Part shown: one piece after another, positions 44,674-53,346 of the stretch
How positions within the stretch are numbered: position 1 is the first letter of the stretch
How the letters are laid out: the number at the start of each line of letters is the position of its first letter
Assembly: GCA_028825115.1 (NCBI GenBank)
Contig: JAPKAV010000001.1
Location: forward strand, 62,001 to 126,000
From: Candidatus Nanopelagicales bacterium
Lineage (GTDB): Bacteria; Actinomycetota; Actinomycetes; S36-B12
Length of the DNA: 64,000 nucleotides
Direction of reading: 5' to 3'
Notes under the pieces: generated by a model
Told to the model about the DNA's origin: nothing
The model's input: only the letters and a program-made list of their open reading frames with translations
Databases searched by the model: none
Position numbers and translations under genes: made by a program

Positions 44674-46527
44674 ATGACAGCTCGTGAAGCCTTAAAGGCC
44701 AGTTGGAAACTTTTGACTAGCCGTGACCGCCGACTTCTTGCACTTATCACGGTTGCCCAAATGTCAACTTCCATTCTTGATCTGGTCGGTGTCCTACTGA
44801 TCGGGCTAGTCACTGCCTTATCGCTGTCGGTCATGAGTGCGGCACCGAAACCAGCGATGGTGGAGAACGTACTAGAATTTTTGGGATTGAGTAATAATGA
44901 TCCAGTAACTGTGGCCCTCACGCTTGCGGCCGTCGCGGGATTCTTACTAATTTTGAAGAGTGTCGCAAACTTGTTGCTCACCAGGCGAATCCTGCGGTTC
45001 CTTGCCAACAGGCAGGCTTTGGTGTCAGGACGTCTCGCCGCCGGCTTGCTCTCCAGACCACTCCTGCAAGTGCAAAAGCAGTCAAGCCAACAGACCGTCT
45101 ACAGCTTGACGAGTGGAGTAGCTAGTGCAACGGTCACAATCTTGGGCCAGGGCACAATAGCGTTGACTGAAACTGCTCTCCTCATCGTTCTGGCCTTGGG
45201 CGTGTTGGCTCTAAGTCCAGTCGTGACAGCCTTCGCTATCGTTTTTTTCATGCTCATCAGCTTGGCCTTGCAACGAGCAATCGCGGTTAAAGCAGGAAGC
45301 CGGGGACTGAGTTCAGCACACCTCTCAGTTCAAAGCATACAGACCGTCCAGGAAGCTTTACGGACTTATCGTGAGGCCGTTGTTTCACAAAGAAGAGGCC
45401 TATACGTCCAACGTTTCCAAGATCTTTGCAGGAAATTAGCGATCAACTCGACGGACATACAATTTGCGGCCATGATCCCGAAGTACGTCCTTGAGATTGC
45501 TTTGGTTTGTGGCGCGGGACTTCTGGCGCTTTCTCAACTCCTCACCGAGGATCTCCCGTCAGCCGTCGCTATTATCGCAGTTTTCCTTGCGGCCGGTTCC
45601 CGTATTGTTCCCTCAATCTTGCGGCTTCAAAGTGCGTCCATATTGATTCGAACAGCGGCTGGTCAGGCTGCGCCCACATTCGAGCTCGCCCGAGAGCTCG
45701 ATCTGGAAAACTTGACGTCCGCCACTGCTGAGTCATTCGGCTCGATTAATCCCATGACCATCCGGGCCCACCTTGAAAAGGGGCATGACGGGTTTGACGG
45801 ATCTATCTCAATTTCTGACGCTAGCCTTTCCTACCCCGGTACTAATACCCCCGCGCTTACCGCCGTGTCTTTGGATCTACCTGCAGGAAAATCTTGCGCA
45901 ATCGTGGGGTCCACAGGGGCAGGCAAGTCCACTCTTGCCGACCTGATTCTGGGAGTGCTCATCCCAGATTCAGGCGTAACTCTGATCGGCGAGTTGATTC
46001 CTGCCGAAGCGTTGGCGGCCTGGCCCGGGGCGGTGGCTTATGTTCCCCAAGATGTTGCCATGGCAAACGGTACAGTCCGAGAAAACGTGGCCCTAGGTCT
46101 CCCCGCTGAAATTATTGATGATGATTGGGTGTGGGACGCCTTAAATAGGGCACATCTTGGGGAGTTTCTTCGAGACTCCCGCGAAGGACTCGACACCGTG
46201 ATCGGTGAACACGGCATCAAACTCAGTGGTGGCCAGCGCCAGCGTCTGGGTATTGCTAGAGCCCTCTATACGCGTCCCAAGCTCTTAGTACTTGATGAGG
46301 CCACCAGCGCCCTCGACGCCGAGACCGAACAGGCAATCGCCCAAACTTTACAAGAACTTGAAGGCACCGTTACCACGGTCACCATTGCTCACCGCTTGGC
46401 CACCATCAGGCACTGTGACCTTGTGGTATATCTGGAGAATGGTGCAGTACGGGCTCAAGGAAGTTTTAGTGAAGTGAGAGCAATAGCACCGCAGTTTGAC
46501 AGACAAGCACAATTGCTGGGACTTTAA
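44674..46527 (+). CDS. MsbA/PglK-like ABC exporter (paralogue)
   Basis: 617 aa from ATG 44674; a GTG at 44614 is in frame, but alignment with the paralogue at 22330-24246 (LLTSRDRRLL versus LLTKRDRRLF) supports the later start, which also has GGA about 9 nt upstream. Six helices, then the ATPase: Walker A GSTGAGKST, YVPQDVAMANGTVREN, signature LSGGQRQRLGIARAL, Walker B LLVLDEATSALD, switch TIAHRLATIR. The nucleotide domains of the two copies are nearly identical while membrane domains differ, suggesting duplication with different cargo, or a heterodimer. It stands alone, between the IS remnant and a gene-free stretch. Confidence 0.87.
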   Translation: MTAREALKASWKLLTSRDRRLLALITVAQMSTSILDLVGVLLIGLVTALSLSVMSAAPKPAMVENVLEFLGLSNNDPVTVALTLAAVAGFLLILKSVANLLLTRRILRFLANRQALVSGRLAAGLLSRPLLQVQKQSSQQTVYSLTSGVASATVTILGQGTIALTETALLIVLALGVLALSPVVTAFAIVFFMLISLALQRAIAVKAGSRGLSSAHLSVQSIQTVQEALRTYREAVVSQRRGLYVQRFQDLCRKLAINSTDIQFAAMIPKYVLEIALVCGAGLLALSQLLTEDLPSAVAIIAVFLAAGSRIVPSILRLQSASILIRTAAGQAAPTFELARELDLENLTSATAESFGSINPMTIRAHLEKGHDGFDGSISISDASLSYPGTNTPALTAVSLDLPAGKSCAIVGSTGAGKSTLADLILGVLIPDSGVTLIGELIPAEALAAWPGAVAYVPQDVAMANGTVRENVALGLPAEIIDDDWVWDALNRAHLGEFLRDSREGLDTVIGEHGIKLSGGQRQRLGIARALYTRPKLLVLDEATSALDAETEQAIAQTLQELEGTVTTVTIAHRLATIRHCDLVVYLENGAVRAQGSFSEVRAIAPQFDRQAQLLGL

Positions 46528-47129
46528 ACGTGTGAGACAAAAGTTGTTACCGTCTCAATGTCACGAAGATCATCACGAAGTCCGCGCAATGGGTGGTACC
46601 TCTAAGTTGCTTAACGAAACAGAGCCTAAACGTTTACTTACACCTGTGGGATAAGATTAAATACGATAGCCATCCGGTACGGCGGTTGGAACCGCCCGCG
46701 TCTCTTTCTTGTTCCTTTATTGCGGAGGGGATGGTTTCGTTGCCCAGGCAATACCCAACAGGCGGGTTTGGATTATGAGCGAGGAGCGCAGGGCCTAAAG
46801 TCATGACTGTCTTAAACTTCTCGTACCGCAAAGATACGTCCCGAAGGTGGCTTTCATCCAAGTGACTTTAATGGCCATGACCTCACATCACGCGAACGTG
46901 TATCACCCCCGGACCAGTTGCTGGGGCCCATCTAAGCTTGGTTCAGAGCTTTTCTTTATCAATCTTTCCTGACCTACGCCCTCCTACTAATGTACGAGGC
47001 ATTCGGCGAACAGGTTTCGCAATCTTTGTGTCTTTATACCATGCAGTCTTGATATTTCTCCCATTTCGAATTCACGGCCAAGATGGTGATTTGCCATACG
47101 CACAGTCCTTCAATCCTCAGTATATTTAT
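46528..47129. other. Gene-free stretch
   Basis: About 600 bp without a supportable gene; the short frames within show no family motif. A hairpin follows the exporter gene at 46681-46696. Probably the site of an old deletion or insertion, as it lies in the broken part of the locus. Confidence 0.5.
46681..46696 (+). terminator. Candidate rho-independent hairpin after ABC exporter
   Basis: GGCGGT-tgga-ACCGCC forms a perfect 6 bp GC-rich stem, followed by a pyrimidine-rich run (TCTCTTTCTT). It lies 153 bp after the exporter stop. Confidence 0.35.
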
Positions 47130-48269
47130 CTAGTCTTTAGATCCTACGTAGAAATGTTGTACTGCGGTCACTACCCTAACTAGTCCCGGTGTAACGTCAA
47201 TCAAATCCGCTGAGGGGCGTCTTCCAGCGCGTGTGGCTGTCGGCACCACCGTTAAGCCCCGACTTCTGGTCTTCGGTGAAAGTAGGTCAGTAGCCAATTG
47301 AAGGCCAACCCTGAATTTGGCGCGAAATTTAGCGGATCGGCTAGCAAGAGAATTATGTTTCGCTGATATGAGATTGAATTTTTGCATATCTGTTGTTGCG
47401 AATTGATTCAACTCCTGAACCATGAGTGGCGTCAGCGTAGCGGTTGTGTCTGGCGCTAGGGCGCTGAGTGCCCGTACGTAGTCCTCATTTTCAAGACAAT
47501 ATTTTTCATCCAGCCACCAAGTGTGGAAATACAAGCTGCGTGAATGCCCAGCATCGTCCTCAGGAGGATTCTCCTGGCTACGAAGCACCGTCAGGTTAGG
47601 AATGTTGGTCGTAGGCCCAAGGACGGCCAGACCCATTTCGAGTCCTATTTCACATGCATAAGCGCAAGCCGTCTCCTCGGAGACATCCGCTACCATTGTC
47701 ATTATCAGACGGAACACTTCTCGTCGCTGAACCGCGTACCACCCAGTTACGCCGTATGGGTTGAACTTACGAGAAACCCGATCCTCGATATCTGGTGAGT
47801 TATGCCTGAACTTTAAATACTGACTGTCAGGCGCATGCAAAATCACGCGCCCTTTCCAGAAACGAAACGAACACATCTTCCCCGAGACAGCAATTAGATC
47901 AGAGTGGCTCTCAAGTTCACGGATGCAGGCTTCCAGCCCTTCGTCTATGAGGAAGTTGTCATCGTCGATCAAGATCGCATACTCAGTTTTAACCAGCTCT
48001 CCCGACTGCCGTAGCTGCCGGTAGTAGCCACCCGCGTCATGCAAATAATGAACATCGTCACTTAGGCCAGTCAAAATATTATCGCTCCAAGCTTCTAGCC
48101 CATTGTCCAGAATCAATACTGTGGGCCCGCGCCCCTCCCAGAACTCCGCCTGTCGTCGAGCGTATGCCGGACGACTGCGCGTGAAAACTACAATGGTGAT
48201 CTTTTTCAAGAGACTGTAACTGCACGCATCACTCTGCCGATTACATGAATCAATTAAATCACTGTTCAT
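47130..48269 (-). CDS. TIGR00180-like glycosyltransferase
   Basis: 379 aa from ATG 48269, preceded by AAAGGCGGAGGC; ATG 48299 is an alternative. KKITIVVFTRSRPAYARRQ at the N-terminus, GPTVLILDNGLEAW near 45 and YAILIDDDNFLIDEGLEACI near 98 with a DDD metal site give a GT-A fold; NPYGVTGWYAVQRREVFRL near 175 and later PEDDAGHSRSLYFHTWWLDE complete it. The ITIVVFTRSRP start and LILD match TIGR00180-type proteins. It is isolated between two gene-free stretches, so its partners are unclear and it may be a recent arrival. Confidence 0.75.
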   Translation of the reverse strand: MNSDLIDSCNRQSDACSYSLLKKITIVVFTRSRPAYARRQAEFWEGRGPTVLILDNGLEAWSDNILTGLSDDVHYLHDAGGYYRQLRQSGELVKTEYAILIDDDNFLIDEGLEACIRELESHSDLIAVSGKMCSFRFWKGRVILHAPDSQYLKFRHNSPDIEDRVSRKFNPYGVTGWYAVQRREVFRLIMTMVADVSEETACAYACEIGLEMGLAVLGPTTNIPNLTVLRSQENPPEDDAGHSRSLYFHTWWLDEKYCLENEDYVRALSALAPDTTATLTPLMVQELNQFATTDMQKFNLISAKHNSLASRSAKFRAKFRVGLQLATDLLSPKTRSRGLTVVPTATRAGRRPSADLIDVTPGLVRVVTAVQHFYVGSKD

Positions 48270-49293
48270 GCCTCCGCCTTTTATATGTATTCCATTCACA
48301 AAACCATAGAATTATATCAGCGTGGATCTCAGGGGATCATGTCAACCCGCCAACCGATCTTTAGCCATCCTCAATAACAACACAAGTGGACTGGACATCA
48401 AAGATGGACTCGTGGCTATCAATCGAGACTGATTGAACTTTCCCTCAAATTGAAACTCCGCAGTCGGCATAACTCCTAACTACGAGTCCGGGTTGTGGTG
48501 TGACCCGTAAAGTGATCGATGTTTATGGAAGCTAAGGCAGGCTAATTTAAAGGATGATAACCATGCCACGTGCACATTCGACTGACTCCAGAATGAAATG
48601 GTCCTCCGAATGCCTGCGGATGAAACACTTTTAGAATTTTTTACAGCAGGAGTCCCCGTTGAATACGCAACTGTGGGCTAGGTCACGTGGTGCAAGAGCC
48701 ACTGACTTCATTTAACCCGTAATCAGGTTTCATCCATCGCATTCGAAGTCATTCGTGACCCTACATCGCAAGCATTGCGCTCGGTTAAGTGACACACATA
48801 GCAACGACACGCAAATTAAGGTGGATCAAGCCAAGTATTGCCCCATCTCACTCGCACCACGGAATCTCAAACTTGGTGTCGGAAGGAACTTCTGAATTGT
48901 GGGGATCCGGATTCCCCTCATTGAGTCCGCACCCAGTAACCTCACCTTCTGTAGCGGCCGTCGTCAACGATCACCTAGTGATGGAACTAGAAGACCAATT
49001 TATTTACCACCGCCATGGCCGAATTGGGTCGGCTTCATCCGAGACCCGCAAAAGTATTCGCAAGACGTATGGTGACCGAGTGAGATCGCGTTCATTGGCC
49101 CGCTCTTCCCGCTGCTGATCGTCTCACAGCCACTTGGACACACCAAAAATTGTTCATCAAGGGTAAGGTGAGATTGATTAAAAATTTGAGAATAAGATGA
49201 AATGTGAGAGCAGACATTTCCGGTGTCGCAGTCGAGTCTATCTGGCCCTATCCCTCACATAACCGTTAAAGAGCTCACGCTAACCTTGCGTTT
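48270..49293. other. Gene-free stretch, probably decayed DNA
   Basis: About 1 kb without a supportable gene. The longest frame (48789-49118, plus) has no family motif. Broken frames such as MPADETLLEFFTAGVPVEYA at about 48610-48669 look protein-like but I cannot assign them. It ends in a promoter box before the small frame at 49294. Confidence 0.45.
49281..49286 (+). promoter_or_regulatory. -10 box TAACCT upstream of small ORF and cmcI-like gene
   Basis: TAACCT ends 7 nt before ATG 49294, the leaderless spacing; it would also drive the methyltransferase gene starting at 49424. Confidence 0.4.
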
Positions 49294-49440
49294 ATGAAAA
49301 GGGGACTAACTTCTTCGCCAGCCATTCGGGACGGCATCCACGGGTATTGCAGGAGTTTAATTTCCCAGGATGAATTAGTCGGAAACGCCGCTAATGCATC
49401 CATTTATTTAGACAGGGGTAAGAATGTCTTGGGATCGTAA
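49294..49440 (+). CDS. Possible 48-aa leader ORF, unrecognised
   Basis: ATG to TAA, 48 codons, starting 7 nt after a TAACCT box and overlapping the next start by 17 bp in another frame. The C-terminal stretch ELVGNAANASIYLDRGKNV looks like ordinary protein rather than a chance translation, but no family is recognised. It could be a small protein, a leader whose translation couples to the next gene, or a fragment of a lost gene. Confidence 0.25.
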   Translation: MKRGLTSSPAIRDGIHGYCRSLISQDELVGNAANASIYLDRGKNVLGS

Positions 49441-50158
49441 GCAACTCGAGTCTGACCGAACAACAAAATTAGTACGTCAAAGCGCTGACGAAGATTTAAA
49501 ATCCTTGTCATTGGACTTCCTCAAGAAGAGTTACCAATTTGACTACTGTTACCAATGGAATTGGGCCGGGTTTCCGATTCTTAACATGCCCGAAGACATC
49601 GTTGCATATCAAGAAATTCTATTCCGTTGCAAACCAACAGTGGTAATCGAAACAGGTGTTGCCTGGGGTGGGAGTATTGCCCTTGCAGCATCGATAATGT
49701 CGTTGTATGAGCCCACGGGTCAGGTTCTTGGCATCGATAAGAATCTAGATGAGGCGTTACTCTTTCAATTGCGCGACCTTAATCTATCGGTCAGAATTGA
49801 TCTCTTGCAGTCCAATTCCACAGAAGAATCGGCGCTTGACTGGGTGGCTGAAAGGCTGACTGAGTCTGACAAAGTGATGGTGGTCTTAGATTCGCACCAT
49901 ACTCATGATCACGTTCTATCAGAATTGCGCGTTTTTTCATCGTTTGTCACTAGTGGCCAATTCTTGATTGTCGGTGATACCATTGTGAAAGATTTGGCCA
50001 ATGACACTGACCGAGTTCGCCCATGGTCTCACAAGCAAAACCCGCACTCTGCCTTAGAAGAATTTCTTTCTGAATCATCTGACTTCGTCCGTGATGATCA
50101 AGTCAACAGAAAACTCTTGACTTCATTTCACCCAGGTGGTTATCTACGAAAGGTTTGA
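49424..50158 (+). CDS. CmcI-family methyltransferase
   Basis: 244 aa, cephalosporin hydroxylase/rhamnosyl O-methyltransferase family. Typical features: YQWNWAGFPILNMPEDIVAY near 40-59, VVIETGVAWGGSIALAAS near 70 (SAM motif I), VLGIDKNLDEALL near 104, VMVVLDSHHTHDHVLSELR near 147 with the metal-binding Asp/His cluster, and a FHPGGYLRK tail. The family methylates hydroxyls of deoxysugars in glycolipids and antibiotics. AGGGGTAAG precedes the ATG. It probably methylates a sugar of this locus. Confidence 0.85.
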   Translation: MSWDRKQLESDRTTKLVRQSADEDLKSLSLDFLKKSYQFDYCYQWNWAGFPILNMPEDIVAYQEILFRCKPTVVIETGVAWGGSIALAASIMSLYEPTGQVLGIDKNLDEALLFQLRDLNLSVRIDLLQSNSTEESALDWVAERLTESDKVMVVLDSHHTHDHVLSELRVFSSFVTSGQFLIVGDTIVKDLANDTDRVRPWSHKQNPHSALEEFLSESSDFVRDDQVNRKLLTSFHPGGYLRKV

Positions 50159-50288
50159 CGTTGAGGTTTTGCCTCTTCAACGCCCCTCAGAAGTAACGTG
50201 TAAGTTACAACCTCTAGGCCCATTAGGCAGGGGCTTCGCTACGGAGGCATCCTTGGCTCCCTGAACGAAATTATTAGCCCGCCATCGG

Positions 50289-50294
50289 TATACT
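50289..50294 (+). promoter_or_regulatory. -10 box TATACT of leaderless fdtA-like gene
   Basis: TATACT ends exactly 6 nt before ATG 50301. Confidence 0.5.
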
Positions 50295-50300
50295 TCAGAC

Positions 50301-50720
50301 ATGGCCTTGCCTTACCGCGTTCCTCTGAATCTTCACGTTGAATCCAATGGGTCACTGGCTGTAATTGAAGAGAGTTCTTCTTTTTTTCCACTGCGACGGG
50401 TCTTTGTCGTGACCGCTGACGTGGGCCAGGTAAGAGGTCACCATGCGCACAAAACCTGTTCTCAATTATTGGTAGTTCTTCGAGGACAGGTACTCGTGTC
50501 GGTTGATGGCGGAAATGGCCCCCAGGATTTTTTGGTGTCTCAACTGGACCAGGGATTACTGATTCCACCCATGAACTGGGCTACTCAAAAGTATATGAAC
50601 GAGGAAACAATCCTGATGGTCGTCTGTGATGAACTGTTTGATGAAAAAGATTATATTCGAGAGTATGAAGAGTTCAATATTGCTCTGCATTTAATAGAAG
50701 ATGAAAATAATACCTCTTAA
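50301..50720 (+). CDS. FdtA/QdtA-like sugar 3,4-ketoisomerase
   Basis: 139 aa single-domain cupin. PLRRVFVVTADVGQVRGHHA followed by HKTCSQLLVVLRGQVLVSVD carries the conserved RGxHAH histidines, and QLDQGLLIPPMNWATQKYM follows as in FdtA. The family moves the keto group of dTDP-4-keto-6-deoxyglucose from C4 to C3 for later amination. The expected partner aminotransferase survives only as a pseudogene at 52510-53230, and no rmlA/rmlB is in the window, so the enzyme may be an orphan. Next gene is convergent, 20 bp away. Confidence 0.85.
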   Translation: MALPYRVPLNLHVESNGSLAVIEESSSFFPLRRVFVVTADVGQVRGHHAHKTCSQLLVVLRGQVLVSVDGGNGPQDFLVSQLDQGLLIPPMNWATQKYMNEETILMVVCDELFDEKDYIREYEEFNIALHLIEDENNTS

Positions 50721-50740
50721 CAGTAGAAGTGATATTTGAT

Positions 50741-51682
50741 TCAAGAAGTGCTTATTGTTTCAATAAGCGTGCGTCTGAGGCCATCCTTGAGTTTTACCTG
50801 GGGCTGCCAAAATGTCCGTTCCGTAAACCGAACGCTATCCACTATGGCGTTTCTTTTCTCTATCTCGTACATCTCCAAGGGCGAGGATGCAGGAACTAGA
50901 CGCACGCACGTGTGGGTAAGGCTTTCGGCTTGTCGAGCAATCTCCGCCAGAACGTCTCGAATCCGGGTACCAATTCCGGTCCCAATAACAAAAGTTTCAC
51001 CAACTACGTCTGCTCGATGATTCATCGCACTCAACATCGCGGTAACGGCGTCATCGACATGTAAGAAATCTCGAATGTATTCTCCATCGGAGTAGTACCG
51101 AAGATCCTCTCCTAAAAGTGCGCGGCGAATAGATAGATTGAGAAATCCCCGCTCGTTAGATGCATCCTCACTAGTTCCCCCATAAACATTCGGAAGTCGA
51201 ATTGTGGTCCCTTCAAACCAACCTTCCGAACTGCACTGCCTGAGGTAGAGACGTTGAGAAATCTTTCCAACGTCATAAAAAGTCATAGGGTCATCAGGAT
51301 CCGAGTCGCTAATTACTGCATTTTTAGTAATGCCGACCTCGGTTGCGGCTCCCGACAAAATAACGTGCGGAAAAGCTTCAGTTTGCCGCAAGACATCCAG
51401 AAGTCTGACGAAGCCCAGCACATTCGTTGTGGCGTCAGCGGGTAAATCTTGACGGGCTTGATAAGCGCTTGTCTGAGCTGCTAAGTGAAAGACGACAGCA
51501 GGCGGCTCCAAATTTCGAAAGTCGAATGAGCCGCATGACATATCCCATTGCACCCATTGACATTCAGATGGCTTGTCAAAGGTCCCCCGAGAAAAAGCAG
51601 TTACTCCATGGCCTGCACGCTGAAGCTCAAAACAGAGCTTGCGTCCAATCTGGCCGGTAGCACCGGTTACCCATGCGTGCAC
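50741..51682 (-). CDS. NAD(P)-dependent SDR epimerase/dehydratase
   Basis: 313 aa extended SDR: HAWVTGATGQIGRKLCFEL at the start, VVFHLAAQTSAYQARQDLPA near 65-84, catalytic pair in TFYDVGKISQRLYLRQ near 134, TTIRLPNVYGGTSEDASNER and EYIRDFLHVDDAVTAML farther on. It has the shape of a UDP- or dTDP-sugar epimerase/reductase; substrate not inferable. The GTG/ATG start overlaps the stop of the TIGR04325-type gene by one base, so they are coupled. Confidence 0.78.
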   Translation of the reverse strand: MHAWVTGATGQIGRKLCFELQRAGHGVTAFSRGTFDKPSECQWVQWDMSCGSFDFRNLEPPAVVFHLAAQTSAYQARQDLPADATTNVLGFVRLLDVLRQTEAFPHVILSGAATEVGITKNAVISDSDPDDPMTFYDVGKISQRLYLRQCSSEGWFEGTTIRLPNVYGGTSEDASNERGFLNLSIRRALLGEDLRYYSDGEYIRDFLHVDDAVTAMLSAMNHRADVVGETFVIGTGIGTRIRDVLAEIARQAESLTHTCVRLVPASSPLEMYEIEKRNAIVDSVRFTERTFWQPQVKLKDGLRRTLIETISTS

Positions 51683-52443
51683 TACGTGGCCTCAACGAGA
51701 ATAGATCTTGGCGAACCAATGTCGTGCAGTGTGTCTGTCCTTTTGCTCAGCGAGTGCTCCCAAGGGCCACCGATGGAAGCAGGGTAATTCCAGTTTCCTT
51801 TCAACGCGTAGCCCATTTGTTGAAGTTCTCTCACAAGTTTCTTGACGTCACAGAACCGGCACGGGATCTCGGTCCCGTAGTAGTGCTGCGTAGAGAAGAA
51901 CTCGCCTCCCATTGACGTCTGAATGTCGTCAAGAAGAATCCACTTTGGAGTACACATGACTATCAATTCGGCCAGGAATTTGTTGTCAGGAAAGTATTGC
52001 AATGCACTGTTTGAATAAAGCACATCTACTGAATTCAACCAATCATGACGCACTGTTTCACTAGCGAAAAACTGAACTCGGTCATCTCCGATAAATCTGG
52101 GAGCAAAGGCGTCAACCGAATTTTGTCGCTCAATGATTACATACTTTTGGATCGCCATGGTGTTGTTGTGACAGACAAGTTCAAAGGTCCAGCCGCTCCC
52201 GCCTCCTAGATCAACTACCGATCGCGCACCGGAGACACCGATAAGGATTGGAAGATTTGTGAACCGAGGTGATACTCCCGAACTAGCAGACGTGAGCATA
52301 GATTCCTGATTATCCATCCAAATTTCTGCATCAAATACCTGAGAGGTGCCCTTACTGATTGAGCCTGCTGCACTTACTGCTTCATCCCAGGTGTCAAACA
52401 CTCCGCTCCAGATACTGGGGCGACCACTCATTGAAGGCACCAT
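51682..52443 (-). CDS. TIGR04325-type putative methyltransferase
   Basis: 253 aa. IWSGVFDTWDEAVSAA near residue 11 is the family's N-terminal tryptophan-rich motif; SVVDLGGGSGWTFELVCHNN near 74 is SAM motif I; DVLYSNSALQYFPDNKFLAE near 140 and CTPKWILLDDIQTS follow in order. It is shorter than the relative at 14174-14992 and lacks its GEAAFERDG segment. It lies immediately downstream of the ruined aminotransferase on the same strand, the likely remains of an aminosugar operon. Confidence 0.72.
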   Translation of the reverse strand: MVPSMSGRPSIWSGVFDTWDEAVSAAGSISKGTSQVFDAEIWMDNQESMLTSASSGVSPRFTNLPILIGVSGARSVVDLGGGSGWTFELVCHNNTMAIQKYVIIERQNSVDAFAPRFIGDDRVQFFASETVRHDWLNSVDVLYSNSALQYFPDNKFLAELIVMCTPKWILLDDIQTSMGGEFFSTQHYYGTEIPCRFCDVKKLVRELQQMGYALKGNWNYPASIGGPWEHSLSKRTDTLHDIGSPRSILVEAT

Positions 52444-52509
52444 AAGTATCCATTTGGATTCATTCTCATGGTTTCAGGTTACAGGAAACTCGAATTGGGC
52501 GAATACCGG

Positions 52510-53230
52510 CTATCGCGCTTCAATGCCGATTCCGGGAATAAGATCTGAATCTCCAGAGGAGAGTCCAGAAAAAACAGGGAATGAAAGGGTGCATCCAACA
52601 ACGCGATCCGTGATTGACATTGATGAAGCTCGTCTTACTCGCTCCAAATAGACGGGCTGACGATCTATCGGTAATGGATAGTGGATTCCTGTTTGGAGAC
52701 CAGATGTGGAAAGTGAGTCACGAAAAGCATGTCGGTCAGGTACCTGTGCAACGTACAAGTCGAAAACGCGTTGAGCCTCTATCCTTGACTGCGGGGCTTC
52801 GAGCTTTACCCGCGGACACGATCGGCTAAAGCGGGATCGTTTGTGACAACAAGCCCGCCATCGCCTAGTGCGCCGCAGTTCTTCGTTGGTTCGCAACTGA
52901 AAAGAAGTCCTGAATTTCGTGGATAGCTGCGGCCTGTCCATAAAGGTGCACGAGGACGACGGCTCGCGTCCGGTCCGTGATTGCCTGTCCAAGTAGGAAC
53001 GGATCAAGAGTTAAAAACTCTTGATCAACATTAACGAGAAATGGCGTTGCACCCACCCGCTCTATCGCAGCAACCGTGTCCACCGCAGTGTGTGTAACTG
53101 TGATCACTTAGTCGCCTGCACCAAGATCAAAAGCGCCAAGAGCGAGGGATAGGGCGTCTGTTTCGCTAGCGACTCTCATGGCAAAATGAGGTCCAACATG
53201 CTCTATGAGCCTCATTTTTAAAGGCCTTCA
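52510..53230 (-). pseudogene. DegT/DnrJ/EryC1 aminotransferase remnant (fdtB-like)
   Basis: Pieces of one aminotransferase are readable in order on the minus strand: RVASETDALSLALGAFDLG (near 53170-53115), a stop codon where GAGDEVITV is expected (TAA before 53107), VITVTHTAVDTVAAIERVG and TRAVVLVHLYGQAAA (53107-52925), then in other frames EPTKNCGALGDGGLVVTN with the Schiff-base lysine (near 52890-52840), a deletion of roughly 75 codons, and VFDLYVAQVPDRHAF to LQTGIHYPLPIDRQPVYL (52750-52660). At least one nonsense codon, two frame changes and a deletion make it non-functional. With an FdtA-like gene next door it was probably the FdtB/QdtB transaminase. Confidence 0.85.
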
Positions 53231-53346
53231 CCTCTTGTTGGAGAATGTCATAGCCGCTATCCGGCACACGTCAAATAGTAACTTCTACGTCTTCGTGCAA
53301 ACATCCAAGCTATACCCTGGCCTCGGTTTCTGGAATCATGAAACGC

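Noticed and set aside
44400-45008. Minus-strand frame of 202 codons across the start of the second ABC exporter
   Set aside because: It lies opposite the transposase remnant and exporter N-terminus, shows no family motif, and is explained as a shadow of the plus-strand coding sequence.
48789-49118. 109-codon plus-strand frame
   Set aside because: No recognisable motif, promoter box or ribosome site; neighbouring frames look equally protein-like, so it is more likely decayed DNA.
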